Shown here: in pieces, positions 22,222 to 31,852 of the stretch
Layout: every line of letters starts with the position of its first letter
Numbering within the stretch: the first letter of the stretch is position 1
NCBI GenBank assembly: GCA_964433155.1
Contig: CAYSQE010000011.1
Coordinates: forward strand, 1-50,036
Origin: 2-01-FULL-40-13 sp964433155
GTDB taxonomy: Bacteria > Patescibacteriota > Microgenomatia > UBA1406 > GWC2-37-13
DNA: 50,036 bases
Direction of reading: 5' to 3'
Translations under genes and position numbers: made by a program
Notes under the pieces: generated by a model
The model's input: the letters and a program-made list of their open reading frames with translations, nothing else
Told to the model about the DNA's origin: nothing
Databases searched by the model: none

Positions 22222-23655
22222 ATGCAAGATACGATTGAAAAATATGAAGTTTTAAAAAAACTTGGAAAAGAATTATTCAGTCAAAGTGATGTTGTTAGGA
22301 GGATAAACGTTACTTCAAAAGACATAGAGATAGCAAAACAATTTCTTGCTAAAGCAATAACTGCGACAAATCCCGAAGTTTTATCTCTTTATTTTGAACA
22401 CGTCATTATTGCGCCGGAGTTGGGAAGAAGAATTGTTCAAAAGTTAGGAGATAGGAGTTATGAGTTAGGGGTTAAGTGGGAGGAAATTGAGTTTTTGCTT
22501 TGGTTGCATGAGATTGGGCGGCTCGTTGATCCTGCGGGATATTTAAGAAATGACCTCATCGAAGAACAGTTGCTTAAAGATTTTGGAATTCCTACAAGGC
22601 TAATAGATCAATTGCCACCGATTAAAACCATGATCAAAGTTGCTAAAATGTTGAATTTATCAGAAACACAGAGGAAAGGCGAAGCAGAATTGACAGTTGA
22701 ACAGCAAAAAATAGCTTCAGATTATTTTAATCTACTTACTCCAATAGAAAGACTCGTTTTTTTTGCAGATAATTTTGGCAAACTAGATCAAAATGGAAGA
22801 CTTTTTGATTTTGAATCGTTTATCAATTATTTACGTACCTATGGAAGCAATTATCCAGAAAGCGAGTTTGCTGTTGAAATTAAAAGCTCAATCATTCTGA
22901 CGATCTTCATTATCGAGAAGATCATTGAATGGTTGGCAACCCTGAGTGTTGATTTTGCAGAAATTTTAAAAGGACTTACAGATTACGGCCCGAAATTTGT
23001 CATCGTGGCTCGGCACGGGATTTTCTTAAATCCATCAGGATTAATCTATAATACCGATTCAGTGATGAAAAAATACAACAAAGAAATTATCCATCTAAGT
23101 CCAAAAGGCAAAGAGCAGGAACTGCAGTTAGGAGCATTGATTCATAAGAGAAAGTTTCGAGTCAGGCAGATTATTTCAAGTCCGTCTGCTCGAGCATTTG
23201 AGTCTGCTGAAAGCCTTAATGAGACTTTTGGTCTATCTAAAGTTCAAGCAAGCAAAGAACTTGATGATGTGTATATGCCAGGCCCGGTAGCTGAAGGTAT
23301 GACGATGAAGCAGCACGAAAAGATGGGGGGCGGCTCGGGCTACGATGAATCTCGATGGGGACCTTACCAGCATGAAAAACCCCAGCATATTATACAACGA
23401 ATAGAGGAAATGTTTTGGCAGTTGGGCGCGAGTTTAAAAACAGGTGAAACAGGAATTCTTATATCTCATGGCGACCCGATTGCCTGGTGGATCAATCATA
23501 AAGTTATGGGCACTATTCCTGACCCCAAGAGACTAAGAAATCTTATATATCCCAATAAGGGAGATGCGATTGTTGGTATAATCGATCCTCAAGGCAGGTT
23601 TTTTAGCCATTATCTATTAAAAGATCCAAGTCTGATTGAGGGAGAAAGTTTTTAA
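22222..23655 (+). CDS. HD-like domain fused to histidine phosphatase
   Basis: 477 aa, two parts. Residues about 1-245 are helical, and LLWLHEIGRLVDPAGYL looks like an HD-domain core, but with His-Glu where His-Asp is usual, so metal binding is uncertain. Residues about 255-470 are a phosphoglycerate-mutase-like histidine phosphatase: VARHGIFL (the catalytic RHG), SSPSARAFESAE (second Arg) and ISHGDPIAWW (second His). Substrate unknown; a nucleotide or sugar phosphate is plausible. A TAAAAT box at 22209-22214 lies 13 bp before the ATG, so the mRNA is probably leaderless. Residues KLGDRSYELGVKW are encoded by heptamer repeats. Its stop overlaps the GT2 start (TAATG). Confidence 0.75.
   Translation: MQDTIEKYEVLKKLGKELFSQSDVVRRINVTSKDIEIAKQFLAKAITATNPEVLSLYFEHVIIAPELGRRIVQKLGDRSYELGVKWEEIEFLLWLHEIGRLVDPAGYLRNDLIEEQLLKDFGIPTRLIDQLPPIKTMIKVAKMLNLSETQRKGEAELTVEQQKIASDYFNLLTPIERLVFFADNFGKLDQNGRLFDFESFINYLRTYGSNYPESEFAVEIKSSIILTIFIIEKIIEWLATLSVDFAEILKGLTDYGPKFVIVARHGIFLNPSGLIYNTDSVMKKYNKEIIHLSPKGKEQELQLGALIHKRKFRVRQIISSPSARAFESAESLNETFGLSKVQASKELDDVYMPGPVAEGMTMKQHEKMGGGSGYDESRWGPYQHEKPQHIIQRIEEMFWQLGASLKTGETGILISHGDPIAWWINHKVMGTIPDPKRLRNLIYPNKGDAIVGIIDPQGRFFSHYLLKDPSLIEGESF
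22442..22476. repeat. Heptamer tandem repeat inside HD/phosphatase fusion gene
   Basis: Five 7-bp units (AGTTAGG, AGATAGG, AGTTATG, AGTTAGG, GGTTAAG), translated in-frame just before the HD-like motif. Confidence 0.75.
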
Positions 23656-24380
23656 TGAAAAACCTAGATTTTTCTATTGTCTTTCCAGTGATGAATCAGC
23701 AGGATCATATCGAAAAGGTCATTCGATCCTATCACAAGGAGTTGACGAAAAATAAATTCTCGTTTGAGCTAATTGCTGTTGTGAATTGTTCAACAGATAA
23801 TAGTTTTGAAGCTTGTAAAAAGGCGTCAAGAGAATTATCCAATGTTAGTAGCTATGAATTAAAAGAATGCGGATATGGACTGGGAATACTGCACGGCTTA
23901 AAGCATGCACAAGGAAAGTATATGTGTTACCTTAACTGCGCACGAATTCATACGCCAGAGCTTATAAAGGTCTTACGTTATTTTTTAATCGATCCGACAG
24001 TCATAGTACACGGAGTTCGACAAAAAAGAGAGAATGTGAAAAGAGGGTTTGGTTCCCTACTCTACAATGTTTTTTGCCGAGCGGCTTTTAGAATTCCAAA
24101 TCGAGACATAAATGGAAATCCAAATGTATTTAGCCGAGAAATTTATAATAAACTTCAACTTCGTTTTGCCGATAGTATGATAGATTTAGAGCTACTAGAA
24201 AAGTCAAAAAAAATGAGGATTCCTGTAGTCGAGGTGCCAATTTTTGATTACTCCCGTCACGGTGGGCTATCTACCTCAAATTTTAAAACCATCTTCAGAC
24301 TGCTAAAGGAGGTATTTAGATACGGGTTTATCACAAAGATACTCCTTCGTTTTCCAGACATTTCTCATACAAAGGTTTGA
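23655..24380 (+). CDS. Family 2 glycosyltransferase-like protein lacking both acidic motifs
   Basis: 241 aa, GT-A fold of the DPM1-like type: FSIVFPVMNQQDHIEKVI, YGLGILHGLKHAQGKYM, and late FDYSRHGGLSTSNFKTIFRLLKE. But the nucleotide-binding D-D/N-G-S is VNCS (43-46), and the metal-binding D-x-D after GKYMCYL is NCA (94-96). Normal catalysis by the GT2 mechanism is therefore doubtful; it could be a regulatory or structural paralogue, or use another chemistry. It is coupled to the phosphatase fusion upstream by TAATG and overlaps the convergent family-B gene by 50 bp. Confidence 0.75.
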   Translation: MKNLDFSIVFPVMNQQDHIEKVIRSYHKELTKNKFSFELIAVVNCSTDNSFEACKKASRELSNVSSYELKECGYGLGILHGLKHAQGKYMCYLNCARIHTPELIKVLRYFLIDPTVIVHGVRQKRENVKRGFGSLLYNVFCRAAFRIPNRDINGNPNVFSREIYNKLQLRFADSMIDLELLEKSKKMRIPVVEVPIFDYSRHGGLSTSNFKTIFRLLKEVFRYGFITKILLRFPDISHTKV

Positions 24381-25011
24381 TAACAGAGTTGATATGTTGG
24401 TCTTCTTCGGGGATGGGAAAAATCCCATATCTAAAAATGATCCTTTTGAAATTATTTACTTTTCGAGCAATCTGTCGCTGACAAAAGACTACTGCAGAAG
24501 GTTTTTTGATGAGCGTGAAAAACAGTAGAGGAACAAGAACTAAAGCCATAAGTATAAATATGGCAACCTTTTTCTTATCTAAAGTGTGCGTAGGTGCCTG
24601 TTTCTTGAGAAAAAAAGTAAAGTAAAGTATTCGTATCGCTTCGATGGCTATTACAGCAAAGATAAAAGTGGCAAAAAACATAAAAATGGCATCTGCCCAA
24701 CTGGACTCTATGATATATTTTGGCTCAAACCGGTAGTTAATTTCGGCAGGAGTTTTAAGAGTATTTCCATAGTCTTTGATCAGATTATATTCACAAAGTT
24801 TTCTGGCTTTTATATCATTCCAGTCGTCGAGCTTTCTCTCAAAAGAATAGACGAAATTCCAGCCGATCTCAAAAGGAGCACCGTTTTTATTGCAGATGAT
24901 GTGAGACTTTGCATTATCCAGATACATATAAGGTTTAAAGATGTAGAGAACTCCGAATGAGAGGGTTAAAACAAGAGAGTAGGTGAAAATAGAAAAAATT
25001 GTTTTTTTCAT
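24331..25011 (-). CDS. Family-B small membrane protein, copy B1
   Basis: 226 aa. N-terminal membrane segment (about 8-28), an extracytoplasmic loop with IICNKNGAPFEIGWNFVYS and KARKLCEYNLIKDYGN, then two or three membrane segments (about 105-165). A tail has FCQRQIARKVNNFKR, then PEEDQHINSVIKPLYEKCL. Four Cys are conserved among copies, perhaps as disulfides. Paralogues are 29063-29743 and the frameshifted 35317-36025. It follows family-A copy A1 by 83 bp on the same strand. No known domain recognised; the constant pairing with family A suggests a shared complex. Confidence 0.75.
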   Translation of the reverse strand: MKKTIFSIFTYSLVLTLSFGVLYIFKPYMYLDNAKSHIICNKNGAPFEIGWNFVYSFERKLDDWNDIKARKLCEYNLIKDYGNTLKTPAEINYRFEPKYIIESSWADAIFMFFATFIFAVIAIEAIRILYFTFFLKKQAPTHTLDKKKVAIFILMALVLVPLLFFTLIKKPSAVVFCQRQIARKVNNFKRIIFRYGIFPIPEEDQHINSVIKPLYEKCLENEGVSL

Positions 25012-25094
25012 TGTTACATCGCTGCTTCAGCTATGTAGGGCTGATCTGTGCAGTTACCTGGTTGATGTTTAATTTTACAATTTTTCATAAAAGG

Positions 25095-27092
25095 TCATTT
25101 TTTGTTTGCAACTGCTATGCACAGTTGTTTAGTACATATGGTTGGTTCATATGAAACTTCGCATTTTTTTTCCAGTTGGGTCAAAACAATGGGTAGAATG
25201 TCGGGCCAACCTTTGGTTAAAGTTTTGTACGGTGTGCACTTTTTATATATCTGGCAATCTGCAGCGATTTTTTGAGGACAGACCTTGGAAGCTTTTTTTA
25301 GCGCTTGGTCTATCTCGTATTGCATATTTATTTCAATAATAGGATTTGTATTTAACAAATTTCTCTTCTCAGTGAGAAAAAATAAATAGGTGTCGTCGGT
25401 TGAAATAATAGTTATTTCAGGCTCTTTCATCTGATTTTTGATCAATTCGACCTCTTGGCTGTATTTTTGTTGAGCCAATGTGTCAATCTCAGATGTAAAA
25501 ATTCGTCCGTTAAGTAGTCTATCATATTTATCGATGAGCTTACCTGCTAGAAATTCTTTTCTATGATAGCCAGGAAAGACTATAAAGAAAAGAAAGATAC
25601 AAGCAAGAACAATGAGTTTTATTTTTAACGATGAAATATTCTGCAAAGCTGATCCAAAAAGCAAAAAGAAGGTAAGTAAAACAAAAGGAGAAATATTAAA
25701 AAGATTATGAGGTACGCTTCTACCAACAAAGTAGATTGCACCGAAAAGGGAAAGATTTGCCGACAATAGAATTAAAGAAGGCTCAGTAATGTTTTTTTCC
25801 TTATTCAAAAAAGCCAACTTTGAACTTGTTTTACTAAAAAAATAGATGACACAAGATAGATATAAGAGAATAAACAGCCAAAAGTAGGTGGAAAACTCCA
25901 GGGGCCACATTAAGGCGCCTGCCACTGCATTTCTTTTTAATGTTTCAAACATTCCTAAAAAATCTATGAGTTTTTGAGTAAAGATGAAATGTACTGTTTC
26001 AACTAGTCCAAAGAAAAAAATAATTGATCCAATTAAAGATATACCGCTTAATAAAAGTCGTTTAAAAGAAAGAATTTTTGCTAAAAAAAACATGCCTATT
26101 GTTACAAGATATCCCATGAGGAGAGCCATACCAGAGTCTATGTTCCAAAAAACAAGTACAGGTAAGGAGGCGATTAATCGAATCGATTCGATTTTTTTTA
26201 CTCGATAAAATAGAAAAAGCAGCAGAAATATAGGAGCCCATCGCATTGGCCCAGTCTGAGGGGTATGGGTAAGAGAGTAATAGTTAACCGTGATGATAGA
26301 AAACATCCCCAAAATTGCAAATGGCAAAGATTTACTCACTTTCCATATGAGATAAAAAGAGATGAGGTATTCAAAGATATATAAGATCCAGAGAAAGATT
26401 GGTAGATAGATAAAATTCATATGAAAGATACTGTTGATAAAACTAAAAAGGAAAAGAGAGAGGAATCCGTAGAGTGAAGGAATATCTGTAAAAATAAGTT
26501 TGCCATGAGTAATTTCCCAGACCGGTCCGTAAAAAAAGGCTGCGTCTAACGGTGCAATATTGAATTGTGGATCAAACGTGAGTAGTCCTATTATGATAAC
26601 TAAGAAAATTGCGAGAATTAGAGAAAATATCTTTTTCTTCAAGACTTTTTCTAAAATTTTTAGCTCTACTGTGATAAGCATTATTGTTAGACAGTAGAAG
26701 AAAAAAATACCAATGTAGATTAATTTATCTGACCGGGGTGGATACGGATAAAAGTCTCCTGCGAGAGGGTAACTTCCGAGTCTGTTTATAAAAAAAAGCA
26801 TGAGAGACAGCAGGATTAATAGTTGAGCCGCAATAGGAACTCCCCGAATCTTTAGAAGAAACCTTGTGAAAAACAAGTGGTAGAGCCAAATTATGCCAGC
26901 AAAAAGAATAAGTAAAACAAGGTACAGTGAGATTTCAAAAGGTTCTGGATGAGCTAGAGGATTTCCCAGTGTTTCAACAGGAAGAGGGAAGAGGGCAAAA
27001 TTAAGGTAATCTAAAAGTGCCATATACACTATGACCCATACGTCGGTAAAAAAAAGAGCCTCAATCAGATATGCCAAGAGCGAGGTAAGCAT
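25095..27092 (-). CDS. Family-A large polytopic membrane protein, copy A1 (GT-C-like)
   Basis: 665 aa, about 12-14 membrane segments and a C-terminal extracytoplasmic domain of about 150 aa. Conserved with its four paralogues: NPLAHPEPFEISLYL near 45-60, GSYPLAGDFYPYPPRSDKLIY, and FDPQFNIAPLDAAFFYGP followed by a G-K-x-I-F-T-D-I-P-S-x-Y-G-F stretch. The end has Cys-rich KVCPQKIAADCQIYKKC to CTKQLCIA. The loop pattern and size suggest a GT-C glycosyltransferase using a lipid-phosphate sugar, but no textbook catalytic D-E motif is certain. Its start codon is 1 bp after the A2 stop. See the array finding. Confidence 0.78.
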   Translation of the reverse strand: MLTSLLAYLIEALFFTDVWVIVYMALLDYLNFALFPLPVETLGNPLAHPEPFEISLYLVLLILFAGIIWLYHLFFTRFLLKIRGVPIAAQLLILLSLMLFFINRLGSYPLAGDFYPYPPRSDKLIYIGIFFFYCLTIMLITVELKILEKVLKKKIFSLILAIFLVIIIGLLTFDPQFNIAPLDAAFFYGPVWEITHGKLIFTDIPSLYGFLSLFLFSFINSIFHMNFIYLPIFLWILYIFEYLISFYLIWKVSKSLPFAILGMFSIITVNYYSLTHTPQTGPMRWAPIFLLLFLFYRVKKIESIRLIASLPVLVFWNIDSGMALLMGYLVTIGMFFLAKILSFKRLLLSGISLIGSIIFFFGLVETVHFIFTQKLIDFLGMFETLKRNAVAGALMWPLEFSTYFWLFILLYLSCVIYFFSKTSSKLAFLNKEKNITEPSLILLSANLSLFGAIYFVGRSVPHNLFNISPFVLLTFFLLFGSALQNISSLKIKLIVLACIFLFFIVFPGYHRKEFLAGKLIDKYDRLLNGRIFTSEIDTLAQQKYSQEVELIKNQMKEPEITIISTDDTYLFFLTEKRNLLNTNPIIEINMQYEIDQALKKASKVCPQKIAADCQIYKKCTPYKTLTKGWPDILPIVLTQLEKKCEVSYEPTICTKQLCIAVANKK

Positions 27093-27093
27093 A

Positions 27094-29088
27094 TTAGTTT
27101 ATATTTGAATCGACTATACATAATTTATCTGTACAATCTATTGGTTTATATTTAACTTTACACTGATTTTCAATTTCTTTAATGATCCACGGCATGATGT
27201 AGAATCCGCCACTTAACGTTTTATAGTCTGGACATTTTTGATATACGGTGCAATCAACTGCGAGATGAGTTGGACAGAGCTTGACAATTCTTTTTAAACC
27301 AGCGTCTAATTCCCTTTTTGAATCCATGCCAAAGGCCGGGTTTGCATCGATTAGGTTTTTTTTATTTGTTAAATACAATAGATATGTATCGTCAGTTGAG
27401 ACGATCACAACTTCATTTTCTTTAAGATTGTTTTTGATAAAGTTTGCCTCCTTCCCATATTTAGATTGTAGAATTTCTTCGAACTCTGGCCTAAATATAT
27501 TGCCTTGTAAAAGTTTATTATAGCGAGAGAGAAGTGTTTCAGCTATAAACTCTTCTCGTTGGAAAGCGGGAAATAGTACAAAGATTAGAAAAATAGCTGA
27601 CAAAAAAAATAGTCTAAATCTTTTAGAACTTAATCGAATGTAGAAAAGCCCAAGTAGAAAAAAAGTAGGTAAAAGCAGAAAAATACTCAAATTGAACAGA
27701 TTGGGCAATACACTTCTTCCTACAAAGTAGAGAGAAGCAAAAAGCATCAAGTTCGCTGAAAATAATATCATACTAGGCTCGACACCTTGTTTCTCGGTGC
27801 TAAAAAAATGAATTATTGAAAAAAAATAAACGAGCACAAATAGCCAAAAGACAGTAGGCAGGTCAATCGGCTGCATTACAAGTCCAGATTGAGCGTGTTT
27901 TCTAACGCTGAAAAAAATCTTGGCAAAGTCCACAGGCTGCATGCCAACAGCTAGATGACCGATATTTACAGTTACTAATATTCCTATATAGCACAAAAAA
28001 AAGAATATGCCAGCTATAATAATCTGCTTAAGATTTAGCTGTTTTTTTAACCAGAAAATAAAAAGGGTCAAAAAATATCCTAGTACAATGTAAGTTCCTG
28101 AATCGATAAACCAAAAACTTAAGAACGTAACGGAAAATATCAAGAGCTTTGAATCAATTTTTTTTAATTTATAGAACAAAAAAAGTATAAAGATGATTGG
28201 AAGCCAACGTAGAGGCCCACTTTGGGCTATCTGGTAGAACGAGAGATAATTTACAGTAAGAATAGAAAAAATAGCAATGAGAGAAAACATTAAAGATTTG
28301 GTTATTTTATGTAAAAGGTAAAAACTCATAAGATATTCAATGATCCAAAGAATCCAGATAAGAACTTGTAAGAAAGATAGAGGAAAAAGATGAAGCTTAT
28401 AGAGAATAGAAAAAAGCAAGATAGGGATAAAAGAATACTGGGAAGGGATATTGGTGTAGAGAGTTTTTCCCTGTGCAACCTCATAGGTTGGTCCGACAAA
28501 AAATGCATACTCGCCGGCACTGATGGGAAATCGTGGTTCAAAGGTAATGATGGCAACTAAAACGCTTAAGAAAAAATAGACTAAAAATGTCTCAAGGTTT
28601 TTATTTTTTAGAAAACGCTTCATGACAGTAAGTTCGCTAGCTACGACTCCTAAAGTGATTATGTAAAGTAAAACGATAAAATGATAGATTGTTTTATCTG
28701 GTCTATCAGGAAAAGGATTAGGATCGTGAGCTAGGGGGTAGATGGAAATTTTTTGCAAAAATAAGACAAAAAGAAGTAATGTGAGCAATACTTTGACTAA
28801 AAATATCAGATTCTTCTTGTTTTGTACATTAATGAAATTCCTGATAAGTTTAGATATATATCTGTACCAAAGCCAAATCAACAGAATAAAAATAAAAGAA
28901 AACAAAAGATAAAGTGGGATTTCAAACGGCTCAGGGTTAGCTACCTGTTCTCGAAAAAATATCTCCTTTACAGTTGATGGAAACCTAAAATTGAGATAAT
29001 CGACCAGATTAATATAGATAAGAACCCAGGCGTTTGTTAAAAAAAGGGCTTCGAGGCAGAAATCAACGAGACTTGAGACACGTTTCAT
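27094..29088 (-). CDS. Family-A large polytopic membrane protein, copy A2 (GT-C-like)
   Basis: 664 aa. Same layout as A1: ANPEPFEIPLYL (50-61), KISIYPLAHDPNPFPDRPDK (113-132), FEPRFPIS (183-190), then GPTYEVAQGKTLYTNIPSQY (199-218). A run of membrane segments to about 500 follows, then a soluble end with IVSTDDTYLLYLTNKKNLID and six Cys within the last 62 residues, ending CTDKLCIV. Its start overlaps the B2 stop by 26 bp and A1 follows 1 bp after its stop, so A3-B2-A2-A1 form one translationally coupled run. Which polymer it builds is not evident. Confidence 0.78.
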   Translation of the reverse strand: MKRVSSLVDFCLEALFLTNAWVLIYINLVDYLNFRFPSTVKEIFFREQVANPEPFEIPLYLLFSFIFILLIWLWYRYISKLIRNFINVQNKKNLIFLVKVLLTLLLFVLFLQKISIYPLAHDPNPFPDRPDKTIYHFIVLLYIITLGVVASELTVMKRFLKNKNLETFLVYFFLSVLVAIITFEPRFPISAGEYAFFVGPTYEVAQGKTLYTNIPSQYSFIPILLFSILYKLHLFPLSFLQVLIWILWIIEYLMSFYLLHKITKSLMFSLIAIFSILTVNYLSFYQIAQSGPLRWLPIIFILFLFYKLKKIDSKLLIFSVTFLSFWFIDSGTYIVLGYFLTLFIFWLKKQLNLKQIIIAGIFFFLCYIGILVTVNIGHLAVGMQPVDFAKIFFSVRKHAQSGLVMQPIDLPTVFWLFVLVYFFSIIHFFSTEKQGVEPSMILFSANLMLFASLYFVGRSVLPNLFNLSIFLLLPTFFLLGLFYIRLSSKRFRLFFLSAIFLIFVLFPAFQREEFIAETLLSRYNKLLQGNIFRPEFEEILQSKYGKEANFIKNNLKENEVVIVSTDDTYLLYLTNKKNLIDANPAFGMDSKRELDAGLKRIVKLCPTHLAVDCTVYQKCPDYKTLSGGFYIMPWIIKEIENQCKVKYKPIDCTDKLCIVDSNIN

Positions 29089-29743
29089 ACAAAGTCTTTG
29101 TGAGCGAATTGATATGCTTATCTTCCTCGGGTATCGGGATGACTCCTCCTTGGAAAGCTGAGTTTCTGAAGTTGACTACTTTTCTAGCAATCTGTCGCTG
29201 GCAGAAAAGCGATTTGGCTGGTTTTCTGAGAAAAATTAAAAAGACTATTGCTCCGCCTAATAAGATAAAACCATACACGATGCCCAATCGATACTGTCCT
29301 GTGAGATGAATTTGTTTAACAAAGATTTTTTGCAGCCCCTCAATTATAAGTACCCCAAAGAAAAATGTAGCCAGGCCAATAAGCAGAGCATCTCCCCAGC
29401 TTGAATCTTTAGCATAGACTGGTTTAAATTGGTAGTTAATATTTTGCGGTGTTTGATAAAAATTGCCATAATCGCGGATAATACTGTATTCGCATAGTTT
29501 TCTCGCTTTTTCGTCATTAAACGCGTCAAGTCGATCTTCAAGCGTATAAATATAGTTTGGGCCGATATCAAAAGAGGCTGCGTTTTTATCACATATAAGC
29601 TTTGATTGATCATTATCAACAAAGGTAAATGGTAGAAAAATGCTCATCGCACCAAATGAGATAGATATGAGAAGAATACAGACGAGGATATAGGTTATTT
29701 TTACAACTATTTTGCTGTTGCTATGCATAGCTGGTTGGTACAT
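29063..29743 (-). CDS. Family-B small membrane protein, copy B2
   Basis: 226 aa. Same plan as B1: N-terminal membrane anchor (about 12-34), LICDKNAASFDIGPNYIYT, KARKLCEYSIIRDYGNFYQT with INYQF, two membrane segments (about 115-165), then FCQRQIARKVVNFRN and PEEDKHINSLTKTLYETCL. Its start lies 37 bp inside the end of A3 and its end overlaps the A2 start by 26 bp. Such nested overlaps on both sides imply that it is made in step with its family-A neighbours. Confidence 0.78.
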   Translation of the reverse strand: MYQPAMHSNSKIVVKITYILVCILLISISFGAMSIFLPFTFVDNDQSKLICDKNAASFDIGPNYIYTLEDRLDAFNDEKARKLCEYSIIRDYGNFYQTPQNINYQFKPVYAKDSSWGDALLIGLATFFFGVLIIEGLQKIFVKQIHLTGQYRLGIVYGFILLGGAIVFLIFLRKPAKSLFCQRQIARKVVNFRNSAFQGGVIPIPEEDKHINSLTKTLYETCLKSR

Positions 29744-31770
29744 TCAATTGGTCTATATGTTATCGCACATTTCTTTTCTATCTCACTAAGAATGATACTT
29801 GAAATAAAATAGCCACTTTGATTAAAACCAAGTGACTGTGAACAACGATTATAAACTGCACAGTCCACAGCAATTTTTTTAGGACAGTCCTTGGTAAAAT
29901 TTTGTGTAGCATGTTGGAGATCTTCTTTTGTGTCGATTCCAATCTGAGGATCAGCATTTAAAAGATTTTTTTTACCTGTTAAATAGAAAAGATAGGTATC
30001 ATCGTTATCTATTATTGTTATTTTGTCTTCAGGTAAGTTGTTTCTAATTAATTCAAGATCTTGATTGAATTTTTTATACAGTATTTCATCCAATTCAGGT
30101 TGAAAGATCTGTCCGCCAGTCAACCTTTTCAATTTAACAATGATCATCTCTGTCAAAGTGATCTGGCGCATGAAAGCAGGATACACTATCAGTAAACAAA
30201 ATAACAAGGTCATGATGATTGATTTGGCCTTTGTCGATCGTATTTGAGTCAAAAGAGTTCCGAGTAGCAGAAAAAAGATGAGAAGAGGAAGGGTAGAAAC
30301 AAGCAATAGTGAATGCGGGTGTGCGCGTCCTAGGTAGTAGAGCGACGCAAAAAACATAAGATTTGCAGAAAACAACATTAGATGCTCAAATCCCCAGTCA
30401 TTCAGTTTCTGCCGTTCGTGAACTTTTTTAAAAAAGTAAATAATGCAAGCAAAATAAAGAAGCATCACGAGCCAAAAATAGCTATGCGATTCTATTGGTA
30501 ACTGTGCTATTCCCAAGGAAGCATATTTTTTAAGGCTATTGAATGCGTTTAAAAGATTAATTATTTTATAACCAAACATGATGTGGATTATATTAATAAG
30601 AAAAATAACACCAAGAATGCTTCCAAAAAGGTTAAGGATAGACTTGATTACTGTCTTCAAATCTATAATTCTCGTCAGGAAGAAAAGGAAAAGGGTAAAA
30701 AGATAGCCTAAAATAAGATAGATTCCACTATCCACAAGCCATAGACTTAAAAGTGCAATCGAGAAAATTAAATATTTGTTATCAATTTTTTTGAATCGAT
30801 ACAGTAGAACAATTGAGAAAATACTTGGAAGCCAGCGCATAGGGCCGGTTTGAGGCAGCCAGATGGGAAGGTGGTACAGAGAAAAGTAGTTTATGGTTAT
30901 GATGGAAAAAATTCCAATGAATGAGAATACGATTGAACGACTTACTTTTAAGATGAGATAAAAACATAAAAAATATTGGACCACATATAATAACCAAATG
31001 ATGGCCGGAAGATAGGCGAGTTTTAATACATTAATTTTGTAAAGTAACGTAAATAAGAGGATTGACAAAAATCCATGTTGGACTCGAATGTCAGTGTAAA
31101 TTGTTTTACCTTTAGCAATTTCTAAAATCGGACCAAAGAAAAAAGAATAGTCAAGTCCCGATAGAGGAAATCTCGCTTCAAAGACCAAAAAAGCGATAAT
31201 GACGATGACGCAAACAAAGAAGAGCAAAGATAAAAATTTATTTATCTTACTTATTCTGTATAGAATAATTGACTCGATAGTGATAAATATTAGTGTAAAC
31301 AGATACAGAATGAGAGTAGTTGTATAGATCGATTTATCAGCTCTTATCTCGTATGGGTAAGGATTACTCGCCATAGGATAACTTCCAATTTTGCTCAAAA
31401 ATAACAGTATAAGAAATAATGATAATACCAATTTGAGAAGGAAAATTGCTTGACCATTATTATGCTGGCGTCTCTCTAGGAAGACGGGAGAGAATCTATA
31501 ATATAGCCAGATTAGCAGGACCGATATTGTGGAAAGGCTCAGGTAGAGAGGAATTTTGAAAGGATTAGGGAAAGAGATATTTTGTTGTAAGAGTTGATCA
31601 CTGAGTACAGGCGGATTTAAGAAAGTAAGAAAAGTGAGGACCGTATTATAAAGTATTATCCAGATGTTCGTGACAAAAAAAACCGCTATCAAGAAGTTGA
31701 CAACGTCATTGGACCATCCTATGGCTAAATTTGTTTTTTGAGGTAGCTTCATAAGTAAAAACTCTCCCAC
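29707..31770 (-). CDS. Family-A large polytopic membrane protein, copy A3 (GT-C-like)
   Basis: 687 aa from the GTG at 31770; the ATG at 31752 (MKLPQKTNLA) would give 681 aa and is equally likely. Conserved family marks: SFPNPFKIPLYL, GSYPMASNPYPYEIRADKSI, FEARFPLSGLDYSFFFGPIL, G-K-T-I-Y-T-D-I-R-V-Q-H-G-F, YYLGRAHPHSL, and the soluble end with IIDNDDTYLFYLTGKKNLL and KDCPKKIAVDCAVYNRC to ECTNQLCIATAK. First gene of the A3-B2-A2-A1-B1 run. Divergent to the methyltransferase at 31853, so promoters for both lie in the 82-bp gap. Confidence 0.78.
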   Translation of the reverse strand: MGEFLLMKLPQKTNLAIGWSNDVVNFLIAVFFVTNIWIILYNTVLTFLTFLNPPVLSDQLLQQNISFPNPFKIPLYLSLSTISVLLIWLYYRFSPVFLERRQHNNGQAIFLLKLVLSLFLILLFLSKIGSYPMASNPYPYEIRADKSIYTTTLILYLFTLIFITIESIILYRISKINKFLSLLFFVCVIVIIAFLVFEARFPLSGLDYSFFFGPILEIAKGKTIYTDIRVQHGFLSILLFTLLYKINVLKLAYLPAIIWLLYVVQYFLCFYLILKVSRSIVFSFIGIFSIITINYFSLYHLPIWLPQTGPMRWLPSIFSIVLLYRFKKIDNKYLIFSIALLSLWLVDSGIYLILGYLFTLFLFFLTRIIDLKTVIKSILNLFGSILGVIFLINIIHIMFGYKIINLLNAFNSLKKYASLGIAQLPIESHSYFWLVMLLYFACIIYFFKKVHERQKLNDWGFEHLMLFSANLMFFASLYYLGRAHPHSLLLVSTLPLLIFFLLLGTLLTQIRSTKAKSIIMTLLFCLLIVYPAFMRQITLTEMIIVKLKRLTGGQIFQPELDEILYKKFNQDLELIRNNLPEDKITIIDNDDTYLFYLTGKKNLLNADPQIGIDTKEDLQHATQNFTKDCPKKIAVDCAVYNRCSQSLGFNQSGYFISSIILSEIEKKCAITYRPIECTNQLCIATAK

Positions 31771-31852
31771 GCTAGAATTATTTAGATATAATTACTAGAT
31801 TCAATTTTTTTACTAATTAAGAATATCATCTTAATTTTTTGTTTTCTATCTT

